Source of the DNA: an uncultured Spartobacteria bacterium
GTDB lineage: Bacteria; Verrucomicrobiota; Verrucomicrobiia; Chthoniobacterales; JAATET01
Assembly (NCBI GenBank): GCA_937901895.1
Contig: CALGTD010000176.1
Coordinates: 1-21,615, forward strand
Reading direction: 5' to 3'
Length of the DNA: 21,615 nucleotides
This document shows, one piece after another, positions 1 to 7,831 of this stretch. A program made the position numbers and the translations under genes. The notes under the pieces were generated by a model. That model saw only the letters and a program-made list of their open reading frames with translations, was not told the DNA's origin and searched no databases. Position 1 is the stretch's first letter; every line of letters starts with the position of its first letter.

Positions 1-465
1 AAGACGCCGCAGACGGTGATCCTCATCGGCCCGGAGCGCTACAACCAGCTCTTCGCGAAGTTTGGCAACCTCAACAAGCTCCTTGCCTGGGGCCATGCCC
101 GCGCGATAGAAAACCTCTGCGAACTGCAGCCCGATTGCCCACGCGCGCTGTCAGACAAATTCGCCAACGAGCATGTCATTCAGCGCGCTCTCATGGAAAA
201 AGGCCGCGGTCTCGTGCTCGAACAGCGGACCAAGGCCGAAAGCGATTACGCCGTCGCCGCTGCCTCCATCCTCGCACGGGAGAAATTCATCGATTGGATG
301 GACAAGACGAGCGAGGAACTGGGCGTGAAAATCCCCCGCGGAGCCTCGGCGCAGGTAAAAGCCGTGACGCGCACACTCGTCACCGGACGCGGACCGGAAA
401 TCCTCTCCAAAGTCGCAAAAACGCACTTCAAGACAGCTGCGGAAGTGCTCGGTCAGCTCCTCTAG
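1..465 (+). CDS. rnhC: Ribonuclease HIII, C-terminal part (5' end outside window)
   Basis: The reading frame is open from the first base and ends at TAG 463-465, leaving about 154 residues of what is normally a protein of roughly 300. The visible part matches the C-terminal half of RNase HIII, which cuts the RNA strand of RNA-DNA hybrids and helps remove R-loops and primers. Recognisable pieces are a 'GPERYN' segment, 'LAWGHARAIENL', 'ALSDKFAN' (the Asp of this type of motif is a metal-binding acidic residue in the family) and 'ESDYAVAAASILAR', the conserved block of the RNase HII/HIII core. The N-terminal TBP-like substrate-binding domain and the first catalytic acids lie outside the window. 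It converges on the treS-maltokinase gene with a 40-bp gap. Distinction from RNase HII rests on these motifs and on the C-terminal layout. Confidence 0.88.
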   Translation, partial: KTPQTVILIGPERYNQLFAKFGNLNKLLAWGHARAIENLCELQPDCPRALSDKFANEHVIQRALMEKGRGLVLEQRTKAESDYAVAAASILAREKFIDWMDKTSEELGVKIPRGASAQVKAVTRTLVTGRGPEILSKVAKTHFKTAAEVLGQLL

Positions 466-505
466 AGCTTCCCGCGGATGCGGCCCCGCAAACGCTTTCA
501 ACAGT

Positions 506-3500
506 TCACTCGTCGTCCAGAATCTGTGCGATGCCTCTGAGGGGCACGCGCAGCCATTCGGGGCGGTTGTTGAGTTCGTAGGCGACTTCGTAGACCGCCT
601 TGTCCAGCAGATAGGCGTCCAGCAGGAGCCCGACGTCCGCGGGATCGCGCGGCAGAAACTTCGCTTCACCGACCGCCGCGAGGTAGCTCTCGAGGAAGGT
701 TCGCGCGATATATTCATACCAGAGATCCGCCCACGGCACGGCGGTCGGAATGTCCACGTCGCGCACCGCGACCTGCTGCCGGAGTGCGGTGAAGGCCGCG
801 TAGTGGAACGAGCGAAGCATCCCGGCGACATCACGCAGCGCGCAACGTTTGAGCCGGCGTTCGCTGATTGGCCGCGCGGGCTCCCCCTCAAAGTCGATGA
901 TTGCAAAGTCCCGGCCCGTGTCGAGGACCTGCCCGAGGTGATAGTCGCCGTGGATCCGGATCTTCTCGACGTCGATCTTGCGCCCCATGACGCGCGCCAT
1001 GCGGTCGAGAATTTCCTTCTCCCGCGCAAGCATCTTCCCGGCCTCGTCGGCAGCTTCGGCCGACAACAAATTCCGTCGCTTCGAAAGCAGAAGAAACGTC
1101 CGGCGCAGGCCGTTGCGCATGGATTGGTAAATCGACCGCTGATAGAGCAACGTGAACGGGTCGGGCGCAAAGGCGGGATCCGACCGGTCGCCGGCAAGGG
1201 CGAGGTGCATCTCCGCCGTGCGCTGGGCCAGCAGGCGGACGCGCTCGGGATAAGCCGCGCCAACCACATGAAGAAACTCCGGCGACAGGAGCTGTGGAGC
1301 GCCGACGTCGGTGAGCGGTGGCAGATCGGTCGAAGGCAGCGGCGGTTTTTCGGTCAGAACGCGTTCGAAGAACTGCCCGACCACGTCGAGCGTCAGCGAC
1401 CATGCGTCCCCCTGATTCTGCACCAGCCCCTGCGCCATGCAGAGCATCCGCGGCGCCTCGCGGGGGGATTCGTAGGAGATCGCGCCGGCAAACGGCGGGA
1501 CGTTCCCAAATCCCGCCTGCTCGCTGAGGAAGCGTGTCAGTTCGACGTCTGGATTCAATCCCTCGTCGAGTCGCCGGTAAAGTTTGAGAAACCACTCGCC
1601 ACCGTAGACGGCGGAGGTGTTGCTCTGCTCGGTGCGCATGACCATCGAGGACAAGGATTCCCCGCCTGCGACACGGTCTCTCAGAGCCTGCGAGGCCTCG
1701 CCGCGCAGCACACCGCCACGTCCGCGAAAAACGTCCCGTCCGGTCATGAGCGCGAGCAACGCCGCGCGGAATTGCGGGTCGAAGAGCGCATCGAACAGGA
1801 TCGTCTGCTCGCTCTCGTGCACGAACTGCGCGATCACCGCCTGCGGATGATCCTGCCGGACCGCGTGTGCGGCCTCCCCCGAGGCGATCTGGATCGGCAG
1901 CACATACGTCTCAGGATTTCCCTCCACATAATCGACGCCGACCAGCAGGACGTGCGCCTCGTAGCCGTCGCTCCGGAAAGGAATGACGTCCCTCAACTGG
2001 ACGCTGCGTTGCACGCGGGCCTTGCCGCCGAACCAGCGGCAGTTTGCGAGATAGCCCGGAAGAAGTTCCTTCTCCAAAAGCTTCCGACCACGGACGCCGA
2101 GCAGGTCCTTCCACGTCATGCGCCCGACGAACTCCGGCGTGGCCCTCTCCTGCGGCAGGTGTTCAACGGCGGCCTGGCGTTCGAGAAGAAACCAGTAGTG
2201 TCCGTGCGGACCGAGCGTCAGCAAATACGGCGAATCCTTGATGTTCGGAAACCGGTTCTGACTGAACACCTCCACCGGCGTGTGGCCAGCGTAGGCTGCG
2301 AGGTCGAGCTCGGCGACCTGCGAATAGCGCGAGAGGTTCACGACCACGAGAATCATCTCATCCACGCCGCGTTCGGCATCGCTGTAGCGGCGCACGAACG
2401 CGAGCACCTTCGCATTGTCTGGATACAGAAACTCGATGCTTCCGCGACCAAACGCCTGAAACCGCTGACGCATTGCGATCGTGCGCCGCATCCACCAGAG
2501 CAGCGAGGAAACGTTGCCCTCCTGGTTGTCCACATTGACGGCTTCGTAGTGGTATTCCGGGTCAATCGTGACGGGCAGAAAGAGCTGCTGTGGATTCGCG
2601 CTCGAGAATCCCGCATTGCGATCCGGGCTCCATTGCATCGGCGTGCGCACGCCGTTTCGATCCCCGAGGAAGATGTTGTCCCCCATCCCGATCTCATCGC
2701 CGTAGTAGAGGATCGGCGTGCCCGGCAGCGAGAAGAGCAGAATATTGATGAGCTCGATCTTGCGGCGGTTGTTGTTCAACAACGGCGCCAGCCGGCGGCG
2801 GATGCCGAGGTTGATCCGGGCCCGCGGGTCGGTTGCGTAGACGCGATACATGTAGTCGCGCTCCTCGTCGGTCACCATCTCGAGCGTGAGCTCATCGTGG
2901 TTGCGGAGAAACATTCCCCACTGGCACGTCTCGGGAATCGCCGGCGTCTGGTCGAGGATGTCGATGATCGGAAACCGATCCTCCATCTGCAGGGCCATGA
3001 ACATCCGCGGCATCACCGGGAAGTGGAAACACATCTGGCACTCGTCGCCGTCCTTTCCGAAATAGGCGACGGCGTCCTCGGGCCACTGGTTTGCCTCCGC
3101 GAGAAGCATGCGGTCAGGGAAATTCGCGTCGATGTGCGCGCGCACCTTCCGGAGGAATTCGTGAGTGCGCGGGAGGTTTTCGCAATTTGTCCCCTCCTCT
3201 TCGTAGAGATACGGCACGGCATCGAGTCGCAGGCCGTCCACGCCCATCCCGAGCCAGAAATCGATCACCTCGAGGAGAAGCTCATGAACACGCGGGTTCT
3301 CGAAATTGAGATCCGGCTGATGCGAGTAAAACCGGTGCCAGTAGTAGCCTCGCGCCACGGGATCCCATGACCAGTTCGACGTCTCGAAGTCCTGGAAGAT
3401 GATACGCGCGTCGCGGTAGCGGTCGGGCGTGTCACTCCACACATACATCTCGCGCTCCGGCGTTCCGGGAGCTGCGCGTCGCGATGCCTGGAACCACGGG

Positions 3501-3844
3501 TTCATGTCCGACGTATGGTTAAGCACGAGTTCCGTGATCACGCGCAGTCCGCGCTTGTGCGCCTCGCGCAGAAGATCGCGAAAATCCTTCAACGTCCCGT
3601 AGGCGGGATTGATGTTGAAATAATCGGCGATGTCGTAGCCGTCGTCCCGCAGCGGAGATGGATAAAAGGGCAGCAGCCAGATCGCCGTCACGCCGAGGTC
3701 CTGCAGGTAATCGAGTTTGCCGATCATTCCCCGGAAGTCCCCCACTCCATCGCCGTCGCTGTCGGCGAAAGCCTTGATGTGGGTCTCGTAGATGACGGCG
3801 TCCTTGAACCACAGGGGGTTCGTGCCTTTTGCTCGCTTTGACAT
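506..3844 (-). CDS. treS: Trehalose synthase / maltokinase fusion protein
   Basis: This 1112-residue protein fuses maltose alpha-D-glucosyltransferase (TreS, interconverting trehalose and maltose) to maltokinase (Pep2/Mak, making maltose-1-phosphate with ATP). The first ~560 residues are a GH13 domain: region I 'LVLNHTSD' (N109-H110), nucleophile D208 in 'GLRLDAVP', acid/base E250 in 'LLAEANQWP', and H316-D317 in 'FLRNHDEL'. The C-terminal ~450 residues carry the aminoglycoside-phosphotransferase-like maltokinase fold, with 'HGDYHLGQVL' (H965, D967) and 'IIDFEGEP' (D984). Length agrees with known TreS-Pep2 fusions, so the gene looks complete. In characterised systems the product feeds GlgE for alpha-glucan synthesis; no glgE or glgB is in this window. 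The ATG at 3844 opens directly into the typical 'LWFKDAVIYE' start. It is last in a likely operon, 42 bp after murI. The protein is presumably cytoplasmic. Confidence 0.95.
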   Translation of the reverse strand: MSKRAKGTNPLWFKDAVIYETHIKAFADSDGDGVGDFRGMIGKLDYLQDLGVTAIWLLPFYPSPLRDDGYDIADYFNINPAYGTLKDFRDLLREAHKRGLRVITELVLNHTSDMNPWFQASRRAAPGTPEREMYVWSDTPDRYRDARIIFQDFETSNWSWDPVARGYYWHRFYSHQPDLNFENPRVHELLLEVIDFWLGMGVDGLRLDAVPYLYEEEGTNCENLPRTHEFLRKVRAHIDANFPDRMLLAEANQWPEDAVAYFGKDGDECQMCFHFPVMPRMFMALQMEDRFPIIDILDQTPAIPETCQWGMFLRNHDELTLEMVTDEERDYMYRVYATDPRARINLGIRRRLAPLLNNNRRKIELINILLFSLPGTPILYYGDEIGMGDNIFLGDRNGVRTPMQWSPDRNAGFSSANPQQLFLPVTIDPEYHYEAVNVDNQEGNVSSLLWWMRRTIAMRQRFQAFGRGSIEFLYPDNAKVLAFVRRYSDAERGVDEMILVVVNLSRYSQVAELDLAAYAGHTPVEVFSQNRFPNIKDSPYLLTLGPHGHYWFLLERQAAVEHLPQERATPEFVGRMTWKDLLGVRGRKLLEKELLPGYLANCRWFGGKARVQRSVQLRDVIPFRSDGYEAHVLLVGVDYVEGNPETYVLPIQIASGEAAHAVRQDHPQAVIAQFVHESEQTILFDALFDPQFRAALLALMTGRDVFRGRGGVLRGEASQALRDRVAGGESLSSMVMRTEQSNTSAVYGGEWFLKLYRRLDEGLNPDVELTRFLSEQAGFGNVPPFAGAISYESPREAPRMLCMAQGLVQNQGDAWSLTLDVVGQFFERVLTEKPPLPSTDLPPLTDVGAPQLLSPEFLHVVGAAYPERVRLLAQRTAEMHLALAGDRSDPAFAPDPFTLLYQRSIYQSMRNGLRRTFLLLSKRRNLLSAEAADEAGKMLAREKEILDRMARVMGRKIDVEKIRIHGDYHLGQVLDTGRDFAIIDFEGEPARPISERRLKRCALRDVAGMLRSFHYAAFTALRQQVAVRDVDIPTAVPWADLWYEYIARTFLESYLAAVGEAKFLPRDPADVGLLLDAYLLDKAVYEVAYELNNRPEWLRVPLRGIAQILDDE

Positions 3845-3886
3845 CCTCGGGAGAATCGGACCGCAAGGCCCTTTCGGACGGGCGTT

Positions 3887-4744
3887 TCAGCCCGCCTGCT
3901 GGACGGCACGCACCTGAACGTCGCCGATCGTCAGCTCCAACGCCTCCTCGGCAACGCGCAGAAAGCCCTCGGTGGCGTCGGTGAGCGCGACCTTGAGGGC
4001 GCCGAGCTGGCGCGACGGCGCGTTCAATCCGCGGGCGTCGAGAAGCTGTTTGACGGCGAGCGCGCAGTTTTGCGCGGAGTCCACAAGCGTGACGCACTCC
4101 CCGACTGCGCGCTGAATCGCCGCGCGCAACAACGGATAGTGCGTGCAGCCAAGCACAAGCGTGTCGATTCCCTCGCCAACGAGCGGATCGAGATAGCGAT
4201 GCAGCACCTGGTCGGTAATCGGATCGTCGAAGAGCGCCTCCTCGATCAATGGCACGAGCAGCGGACACGGCTCGGCAAAAACCGTGGCGTCCGGCGCAAG
4301 GGCGCGAATCGCCAGTTCATACGCTCGGCTCGCGATCGTGGCGCGCGTTCCAATCACGCCGATGCGACCGTTTCGCGAGGCCCGCACCGCCGCGGCGGCG
4401 CCGGGATCGATCACGCCCTGCACCGGGGGCTGGAAAAGTTTGGCAAGTTTCGGCACGGCGAGCGCGGACGCGGTGTTGCAGGCGACGACAATCATCTTCG
4501 CGCCCTCGGCGAGAAGCAGTCCGCTGATTTCCGTGCTGTAGCGTTCGATCGTGCGCTTGCTCTTGCCGCCGTAGGGCACGCGCGCGGTGTCGCCGATGTA
4601 GAAAATGTTCTCCGCCGGCAGCAACCGTTGCAGCGCGGCAACCACGGTGAGTCCGCCGATGCCCGAATCGAAAACACCGATCGGTCCTGCACCCGGCTCC
4701 ACAATCTCCTCAGTGGCCGGAATCGACGGATCAAGGACGTTCAT
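3887..4744 (-). CDS. murI: Glutamate racemase
   Basis: This 285-residue enzyme converts L-glutamate to D-glutamate for the peptidoglycan stem peptide, using two cysteines as acid/base. Both are present: C89 in 'VVACNTASA' and C200 in 'VLGCTHYPLL'. The N-terminal 'IGVFDSGIGGLTV' (D26, S27) and 'YIGDTARVPYG' are diagnostic of the family, and the length is normal. The ATG at 4744 is preferred because the open frame further upstream runs antisense in another frame through the amidase gene and encodes nothing recognisable. The ~20-residue leader before 'IGVFDSG' is slightly long, so a later start is possible but no better one is evident. It sits 32 bp after the amidase and 42 bp before treS, in the middle of a probable cell-wall/trehalose operon. 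Confidence 0.95.
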   Translation of the reverse strand: MNVLDPSIPATEEIVEPGAGPIGVFDSGIGGLTVVAALQRLLPAENIFYIGDTARVPYGGKSKRTIERYSTEISGLLLAEGAKMIVVACNTASALAVPKLAKLFQPPVQGVIDPGAAAAVRASRNGRIGVIGTRATIASRAYELAIRALAPDATVFAEPCPLLVPLIEEALFDDPITDQVLHRYLDPLVGEGIDTLVLGCTHYPLLRAAIQRAVGECVTLVDSAQNCALAVKQLLDARGLNAPSRQLGALKVALTDATEGFLRVAEEALELTIGDVQVRAVQQAG

Positions 4745-4776
4745 GGCTGCGAGCGTGGCCGCGCGGTCGCGGGAAA

Positions 4777-5862
4777 TCAATTCGCATCCAGATGCCGCTG
4801 AACCTTCCAGCCGGACTCGCCCAGCGCTTCGTCCAGATTTGGAATCGACGACGGCGCGTCGCCACTGACGACGAGCGTCGGCTTTGGTCCGGCGCCCGTG
4901 ACCGCCCGTGTGTAGGCCTGAACGCCTTCGAGGATGGACTGCGCCATCCGCTGCCGGTAGTCGCCGGAGGCAATCTTCCGTGCATCGGCGGAGTTGTCCA
5001 CAAATCCCCCCTCCAGCAGCACGCCGGGAATCCGGATGTTTTTGATCACCACGAACCGGGCCCGCTTGATGCCGCGATCCGGCATCCGGAGATTGCGCAC
5101 CATCGAAGAATGAATGGCCGCGGCGAGGGCAATATTCTCCGAATCGCGGGCGTTGCCGGGGTTCTGCTTGAAGTCGCTGTAACTTGCACTTTCCTCGTCC
5201 ATCGACGGCACGCCCCGCGGCGCAAGCGCGTAGGTCTCGATGCCGGTGCCGCCGCCCTTGCTCTTGTTGAAATGCACGCTCACGAACAGTGCGTCCGGAA
5301 AGCGGTTCGCAAATGCGGCGCGCTGCTCGAGAGGGATGAACGTGTCGTTCGCCCGCGTCAGTTTCACCTGATAGCCCGCCTTGGTCAGCAGCGCACGAGC
5401 GCGAAGCACCACATCCAGCGCAAACTGCTTTTCCCTTCCCAGCGAGCCGACCGCGCCGCTGTCGTGTCCTCCATGCCCGGCGTCGAGCACAATGGTGCGG
5501 ATCGGTGTTGCGCTCTTGATCTTCCCGGGACGCAAGATCGGCTCGAGGATCTTCGATACGTCCATGGCGGAGACATAGACCTCCGAGCCTTTCGATCGCA
5601 TCGGAAAGCAGGTGATGTATTTCACTCCGTTGACCAGCACCTCGCGACTGCCGGCGCGTCCCTCGAGCACGCGGTTTGCCGAGGTGAGTTTGAAATTCTT
5701 GGCCGTCGAGACCGGGCGGTTCATCCGGTAGAATGCCGCCACATCGGACACCGGCACATAGCGGCGCTTGTCGATCTGCACGACGTTCCATTTCCACGCC
5801 TCGGCGGCGCCCAGCAATCCGGGCGCGAGTGCGAGCAGGATCAGAAGCGCTCGGGATCGCAT
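4777..5862 (-). CDS. Exported N-acetylmuramoyl-L-alanine amidase (Amidase_3)
   Basis: The 361-residue protein begins with a clear Sec signal peptide (residues 1-22, 'RSRALLILLALAPGLLGAAEA'-like, cleaved after AEA), so it acts in the periplasm. Residues ~23-115 resemble a copper-amine-oxidase-like/AMIN-type wall-binding or dimerisation region ('YVPVSDVAAFY...VLVNGVKYI'). Residues ~122-345 are an Amidase_3 zinc hydrolase: 'VLDAGHGGHDSGAVG' (H130), 'GREKQFALDV' (E144), 'FVSVHFN' (H197) and 'GVLLEGGFVDN' near the end (likely catalytic Glu). It would cleave the bond between MurNAc and L-Ala during wall turnover or cell separation. The start at 5862 is fixed by the signal peptide. It is the first gene of a likely amidase-murI-treS operon and is divergent from the ECF sigma gene across 120 bp. 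The specific amiA/B/C assignment is not safe. Confidence 0.92.
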   Translation of the reverse strand: MRSRALLILLALAPGLLGAAEAWKWNVVQIDKRRYVPVSDVAAFYRMNRPVSTAKNFKLTSANRVLEGRAGSREVLVNGVKYITCFPMRSKGSEVYVSAMDVSKILEPILRPGKIKSATPIRTIVLDAGHGGHDSGAVGSLGREKQFALDVVLRARALLTKAGYQVKLTRANDTFIPLEQRAAFANRFPDALFVSVHFNKSKGGGTGIETYALAPRGVPSMDEESASYSDFKQNPGNARDSENIALAAAIHSSMVRNLRMPDRGIKRARFVVIKNIRIPGVLLEGGFVDNSADARKIASGDYRQRMAQSILEGVQAYTRAVTGAGPKPTLVVSGDAPSSIPNLDEALGESGWKVQRHLDAN

Positions 5863-5913
5863 GGGCAAACAAGGTGTCGGCGGTCCGCCATCGGTGCAAG
5901 GGCTTTCGACACG

Positions 5914-5942
5914 TTGACAATCCCGGTCCCAATGGCATAGAG
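5914..5942 (+). promoter_or_regulatory. Possible housekeeping promoter for the ECF sigma gene
   Basis: A perfect TTGACA hexamer lies at 5914-5919, followed after 16 bases by CATAGA (5936-5941), a weak match to TATAAT. This would place transcription start about 35 bp before the sigma factor ATG at 5983. The 120-bp divergent region must also hold the amidase promoter on the other strand, for which I see no good candidate. Only the -35 match is strong. Confidence 0.3.
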
Positions 5943-5982
5943 CTGGCCAACCCCCAGCGCGACGGCTCGCGCACCGCCTCCC

Positions 5983-6513
5983 ATGTCGCCTCCGGAGAAA
6001 GCCGGCCACACCGACGAGTTGCTCACCAGCCTTTATCCGCAGTTGCGCCGAATCGCCGCGGCGCGAATGGCGCAGGAAACCCCGGGCCACACCCTCCAGC
6101 CCACGGCGCTCGTTCACGAGGCCTGGATTCGACTTTCCGCCCAGCAGGCAGCCTCGTGGGGGAGTCCGACGCAGTTCTTTGCCGCGGCCTCCGAGACGAT
6201 GCGCCGGATTCTCGTGGACCACGCCCGCCAGCGGGCACGGTTGAAGCGCGGCGGAGATTGGGTTCGCGTGACCACGGACGTCACGGACTCGGTCCCCATT
6301 TCGCCGGATGAAAAGCTCATCCTTATTCACGAGGCGATCACCCGTCTCGAGCAGGAGGATCCCGAGCGTGCCCGCGTCGTGGTGCTCAAATTCTTCGGCG
6401 GTCTGTCGAACCGCGAAATCGCCGCGGAGATGTCGCTCACGGAACGCACCGTGGAGCGCTACTGGGCTCATGCGAAGGCCTGGCTCTTCCGGAAAATCGA
6501 GAAGAAGGACTGA
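5983..6513 (+). CDS. ECF-type RNA polymerase sigma factor (TIGR02999/PF07638-like)
   Basis: This 176-residue protein has the two-domain layout of ECF sigma factors. Region 2 (about residues 12-85) contains 'LTSLYPQLRRIAA', 'LQPTALVHEAWIRL' and 'FFAAASETMRRILVDHAR', the signature of the subfamily abundant in Planctomycetota, Verrucomicrobiota and Acidobacteriota and often found with Ser/Thr kinases. Region 4 (about 115-172) ends in a helix-turn-helix 'GGLSNREIAAEMSLTERTVERYW' for -35 recognition. No anti-sigma factor gene follows; instead come two PEP-CTERM genes and then a transmembrane kinase, fitting the known kinase-linked mode for such sigma factors, though that link is inferred. The ATG at 5983 has no Shine-Dalgarno. 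It is 121 bp upstream of the next gene, which has its own promoter-like element. Likely targets, by proximity only, are the three genes sharing that element. Confidence 0.93.
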   Translation: MSPPEKAGHTDELLTSLYPQLRRIAAARMAQETPGHTLQPTALVHEAWIRLSAQQAASWGSPTQFFAAASETMRRILVDHARQRARLKRGGDWVRVTTDVTDSVPISPDEKLILIHEAITRLEQEDPERARVVVLKFFGGLSNREIAAEMSLTERTVERYWAHAKAWLFRKIEKKD

Positions 6514-6547
6514 GCCGCAGAGTCTGCCGCATTTTTTGCGAAAATTT

Positions 6548-6574
6548 TTGTCGGGTTTGCGACCCGTGCATCGC
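6548..6574 (+). promoter_or_regulatory. Shared promoter-like element, copy 1
   Basis: TTGTCGG (6548-6554) is followed by TTT (6556-6558), CC (6563-6564) and TCGC (6571-6574). These 16 positions are identical, at identical spacing, upstream of the next PEP-CTERM gene and the 1471-residue cytochrome gene. The layout resembles an ECF promoter, with -35 TTGTCGG and -10 TCGC. An AT tract (6540-6549) abuts the upstream side. The distance from TCGC to the ATG at 6635 is 60 bp. Confidence 0.7.
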
Positions 6575-6634
6575 GAAAGCCATGGGGACGTCCGTCCCTC
6601 GAACCCAAAAACCTCACAACCCCGAACCCACCCC

Positions 6635-7609
6635 ATGCAACGCTCAACCCGCACGCTCGCGGCCGCCTGCCTCATCGCCGGCTCCATCGGATTCGCTCCG
6701 CTCCATGCCGAAGACGTCTTTCAAATCGCGAACTCAACCCAGGGCTGGAACAGCGCCGATTACTGGGGCGCGCCAGCCACAGCCGGGAATGATTACTTCT
6801 CGTTGCCGGGTTTTGGACAACAAACCACCGCCGCCGAAACCAACGGCTATCTCTGGACCTACAACTCGACCGTTCGCGACAATACGGATCCGGGCTCGAA
6901 CAGCACATTCGCCGGAGACAGCCTGACTCTGGTGTCCAATACCCGCCTTCTCGGCAAGGTCGTCAACGGCAGCACGAGCACGGTCAACCTCGTCTTCGGT
7001 GGCGGCTTCTTCTTCCACGGCGGCAACACTCCCGGATCCGCCACCCTCGCCGGAACGATCCGCTTTGCGGACGGAATCAACCTTGGCGCCATTGTCTTGA
7101 ACCCCAATGGCACGGTCAATCCGTTGGTCCTGACCATCAATTCCGCGGTTATTGGCGGTTCGGCTGACACCCTGCAGCTTACGCTGATGAGTGAGGGCTC
7201 CAGCCCGGGAACCGGTAACCGCATCGGTCACCTGATCTTCGCCGGCGACCTTAGCGGGTTCGCGGGCACAATCTGGGTCGGCACCTCTGACTCCGGCACG
7301 GGCGCGTCCAGCTTTTACAGCGTCCGGTCCAGCTCGGTCCTCGCCACCCTTGCACTCGATCCGGCCACCCACAACTTCCGATACGAGCTGGCCACGGACG
7401 AGACCTTCGGATCTCTCGTCATTGGCGACACCATCCTCGACCCCGGCACGTATTCCGCCGAAGATTTGAACGCTACATTCGGCACCGGGGAGCAGTTCTT
7501 TGGCGAAGGATCGATCACCGTCGTTCCGGAACCGTCGACATTCGCATTGTTTGGCGTGGCGGGCATCCTCGCAGGCACCGCCGCATTGCGCCGCCGGGCG
7601 CGCGCCTGA
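6635..7609 (+). CDS. PEP-CTERM sorting domain protein, copy 1
   Basis: This 324-residue protein is predicted to be exported and then processed by an exosortase. It has an N-terminal signal peptide ('STRTLAAACLIAGSIGFAPLHA', residues 3-24) and a C-terminal PEP-CTERM anchor: 'VVPEPSTFALF', a hydrophobic helix, then 'RRRARA'. The body is rich in Gly, Ser, Thr and Asn and looks like stacked beta-strands, similar to the autotransporter-associated strand proteins of Verrucomicrobiota; its end, 'FGSLVIGDTILDPGTYSAEDLN', resembles a closing module common in those. No enzyme motif is visible, so a surface or matrix role is inferred. The ATG at 6635 is chosen because the signal peptide starts there; the open frame upstream overlaps the sigma gene in another frame. 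The central ~130 residues are nearly identical to the next gene. No exosortase gene is in the window. Confidence 0.9.
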   Translation: MQRSTRTLAAACLIAGSIGFAPLHAEDVFQIANSTQGWNSADYWGAPATAGNDYFSLPGFGQQTTAAETNGYLWTYNSTVRDNTDPGSNSTFAGDSLTLVSNTRLLGKVVNGSTSTVNLVFGGGFFFHGGNTPGSATLAGTIRFADGINLGAIVLNPNGTVNPLVLTINSAVIGGSADTLQLTLMSEGSSPGTGNRIGHLIFAGDLSGFAGTIWVGTSDSGTGASSFYSVRSSSVLATLALDPATHNFRYELATDETFGSLVIGDTILDPGTYSAEDLNATFGTGEQFFGEGSITVVPEPSTFALFGVAGILAGTAALRRRARA

Positions 7610-7644
7610 TCGGCTGACAAAAATCCCCATCCGTCCCCCCCTCC

Positions 7645-7680
7645 GATCCCGGAGTTGCCATCCTGTGGCACTCCGGGATC
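7645..7680 (+). terminator. Stem-loop between the two PEP-CTERM genes
   Basis: GATCCCGGAG (7645-7654) pairs perfectly with CTCCGGGATC (7671-7680). The stem continues as TGCCA (7656-7660) with TGGCA (7666-7670), with one bulged T and a 5-base loop. The 15-bp stem begins 36 bp after the stop codon. The following T-run is short (TTT at 7685-7687), so it may be a terminator or a 3'-end stabiliser. Confidence 0.6.
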
Positions 7681-7751
7681 TGCGTTTGATCCCGCTCCGG
7701 CCCGGACCGTGATCAAGCATTCCGGAGGCGCCTGAAAATTTTTCAAAAAAT

Positions 7752-7778
7752 TTGTCGGCTTTGTTTCCGAACCGTCGC
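7752..7778 (+). promoter_or_regulatory. Shared promoter-like element, copy 2
   Basis: TTGTCGG (7752-7758), TTT (7760-7762), CC (7767-7768) and TCGC (7775-7778) are spaced exactly as in copy 1. A-rich and T-rich tracts at 7734-7753 precede it and could serve as an UP element. The distance from TCGC to the ATG at 7832 is 53 bp. Part of the likeness to copy 1 comes from the tandem duplication, so the independent comparison is with the site at 11322. Confidence 0.7.
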
Positions 7779-7831
7779 GAAGGCAGGTGAAGGAACCTTT
7801 CCTCGCCCCAATCAACCAATCCCCGGACTCC

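Larger units (their letters stand above)
6540..7609 (+). repeat. Tandem duplication, copy 1 (promoter plus PEP-CTERM gene)
   Basis: About 1.07 kb, from the GAAAATTTTT tract at 6540 through the gene's stop, recurs about 1200 bp downstream. The central part (roughly 6871-7275) is almost identical in nucleotide sequence to 8071-8475, with an offset of exactly 1200. The ends, signal peptide and C-terminal anchor are more diverged. The copied unit includes the promoter-like element. Confidence 0.85.

Noticed and set aside
466..505. Hairpin TGCG/CGCA (479-490) as a bidirectional terminator between rnhC and treS
   Set aside because: The stem is only 4 bp with no T-run on either strand, too weak to list.
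5875..5900. TGTCGG at 5875-5880, upstream of the sigma factor gene, as a fourth copy of the shared element (autoregulation)
   Set aside because: The TTT, CC and TCGC parts are absent at the required spacing; 16 bases later the sequence is CAAG.
3845..5974. A single 695-residue minus-strand protein containing glutamate racemase
   Set aside because: Only the part from 4744 downwards is murI; the rest is antisense or out-of-frame to the amidase, which has its own signal peptide and catalytic residues in another frame.
5841..6026. Minus-strand frame with a protein-like run 'LYAIGTGIVNVSKALAP' that recalled a protease C-terminus
   Set aside because: It overlaps both the amidase start and the sigma factor start, and is only about 60 codons with no continuing homology upstream. 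Most likely chance.
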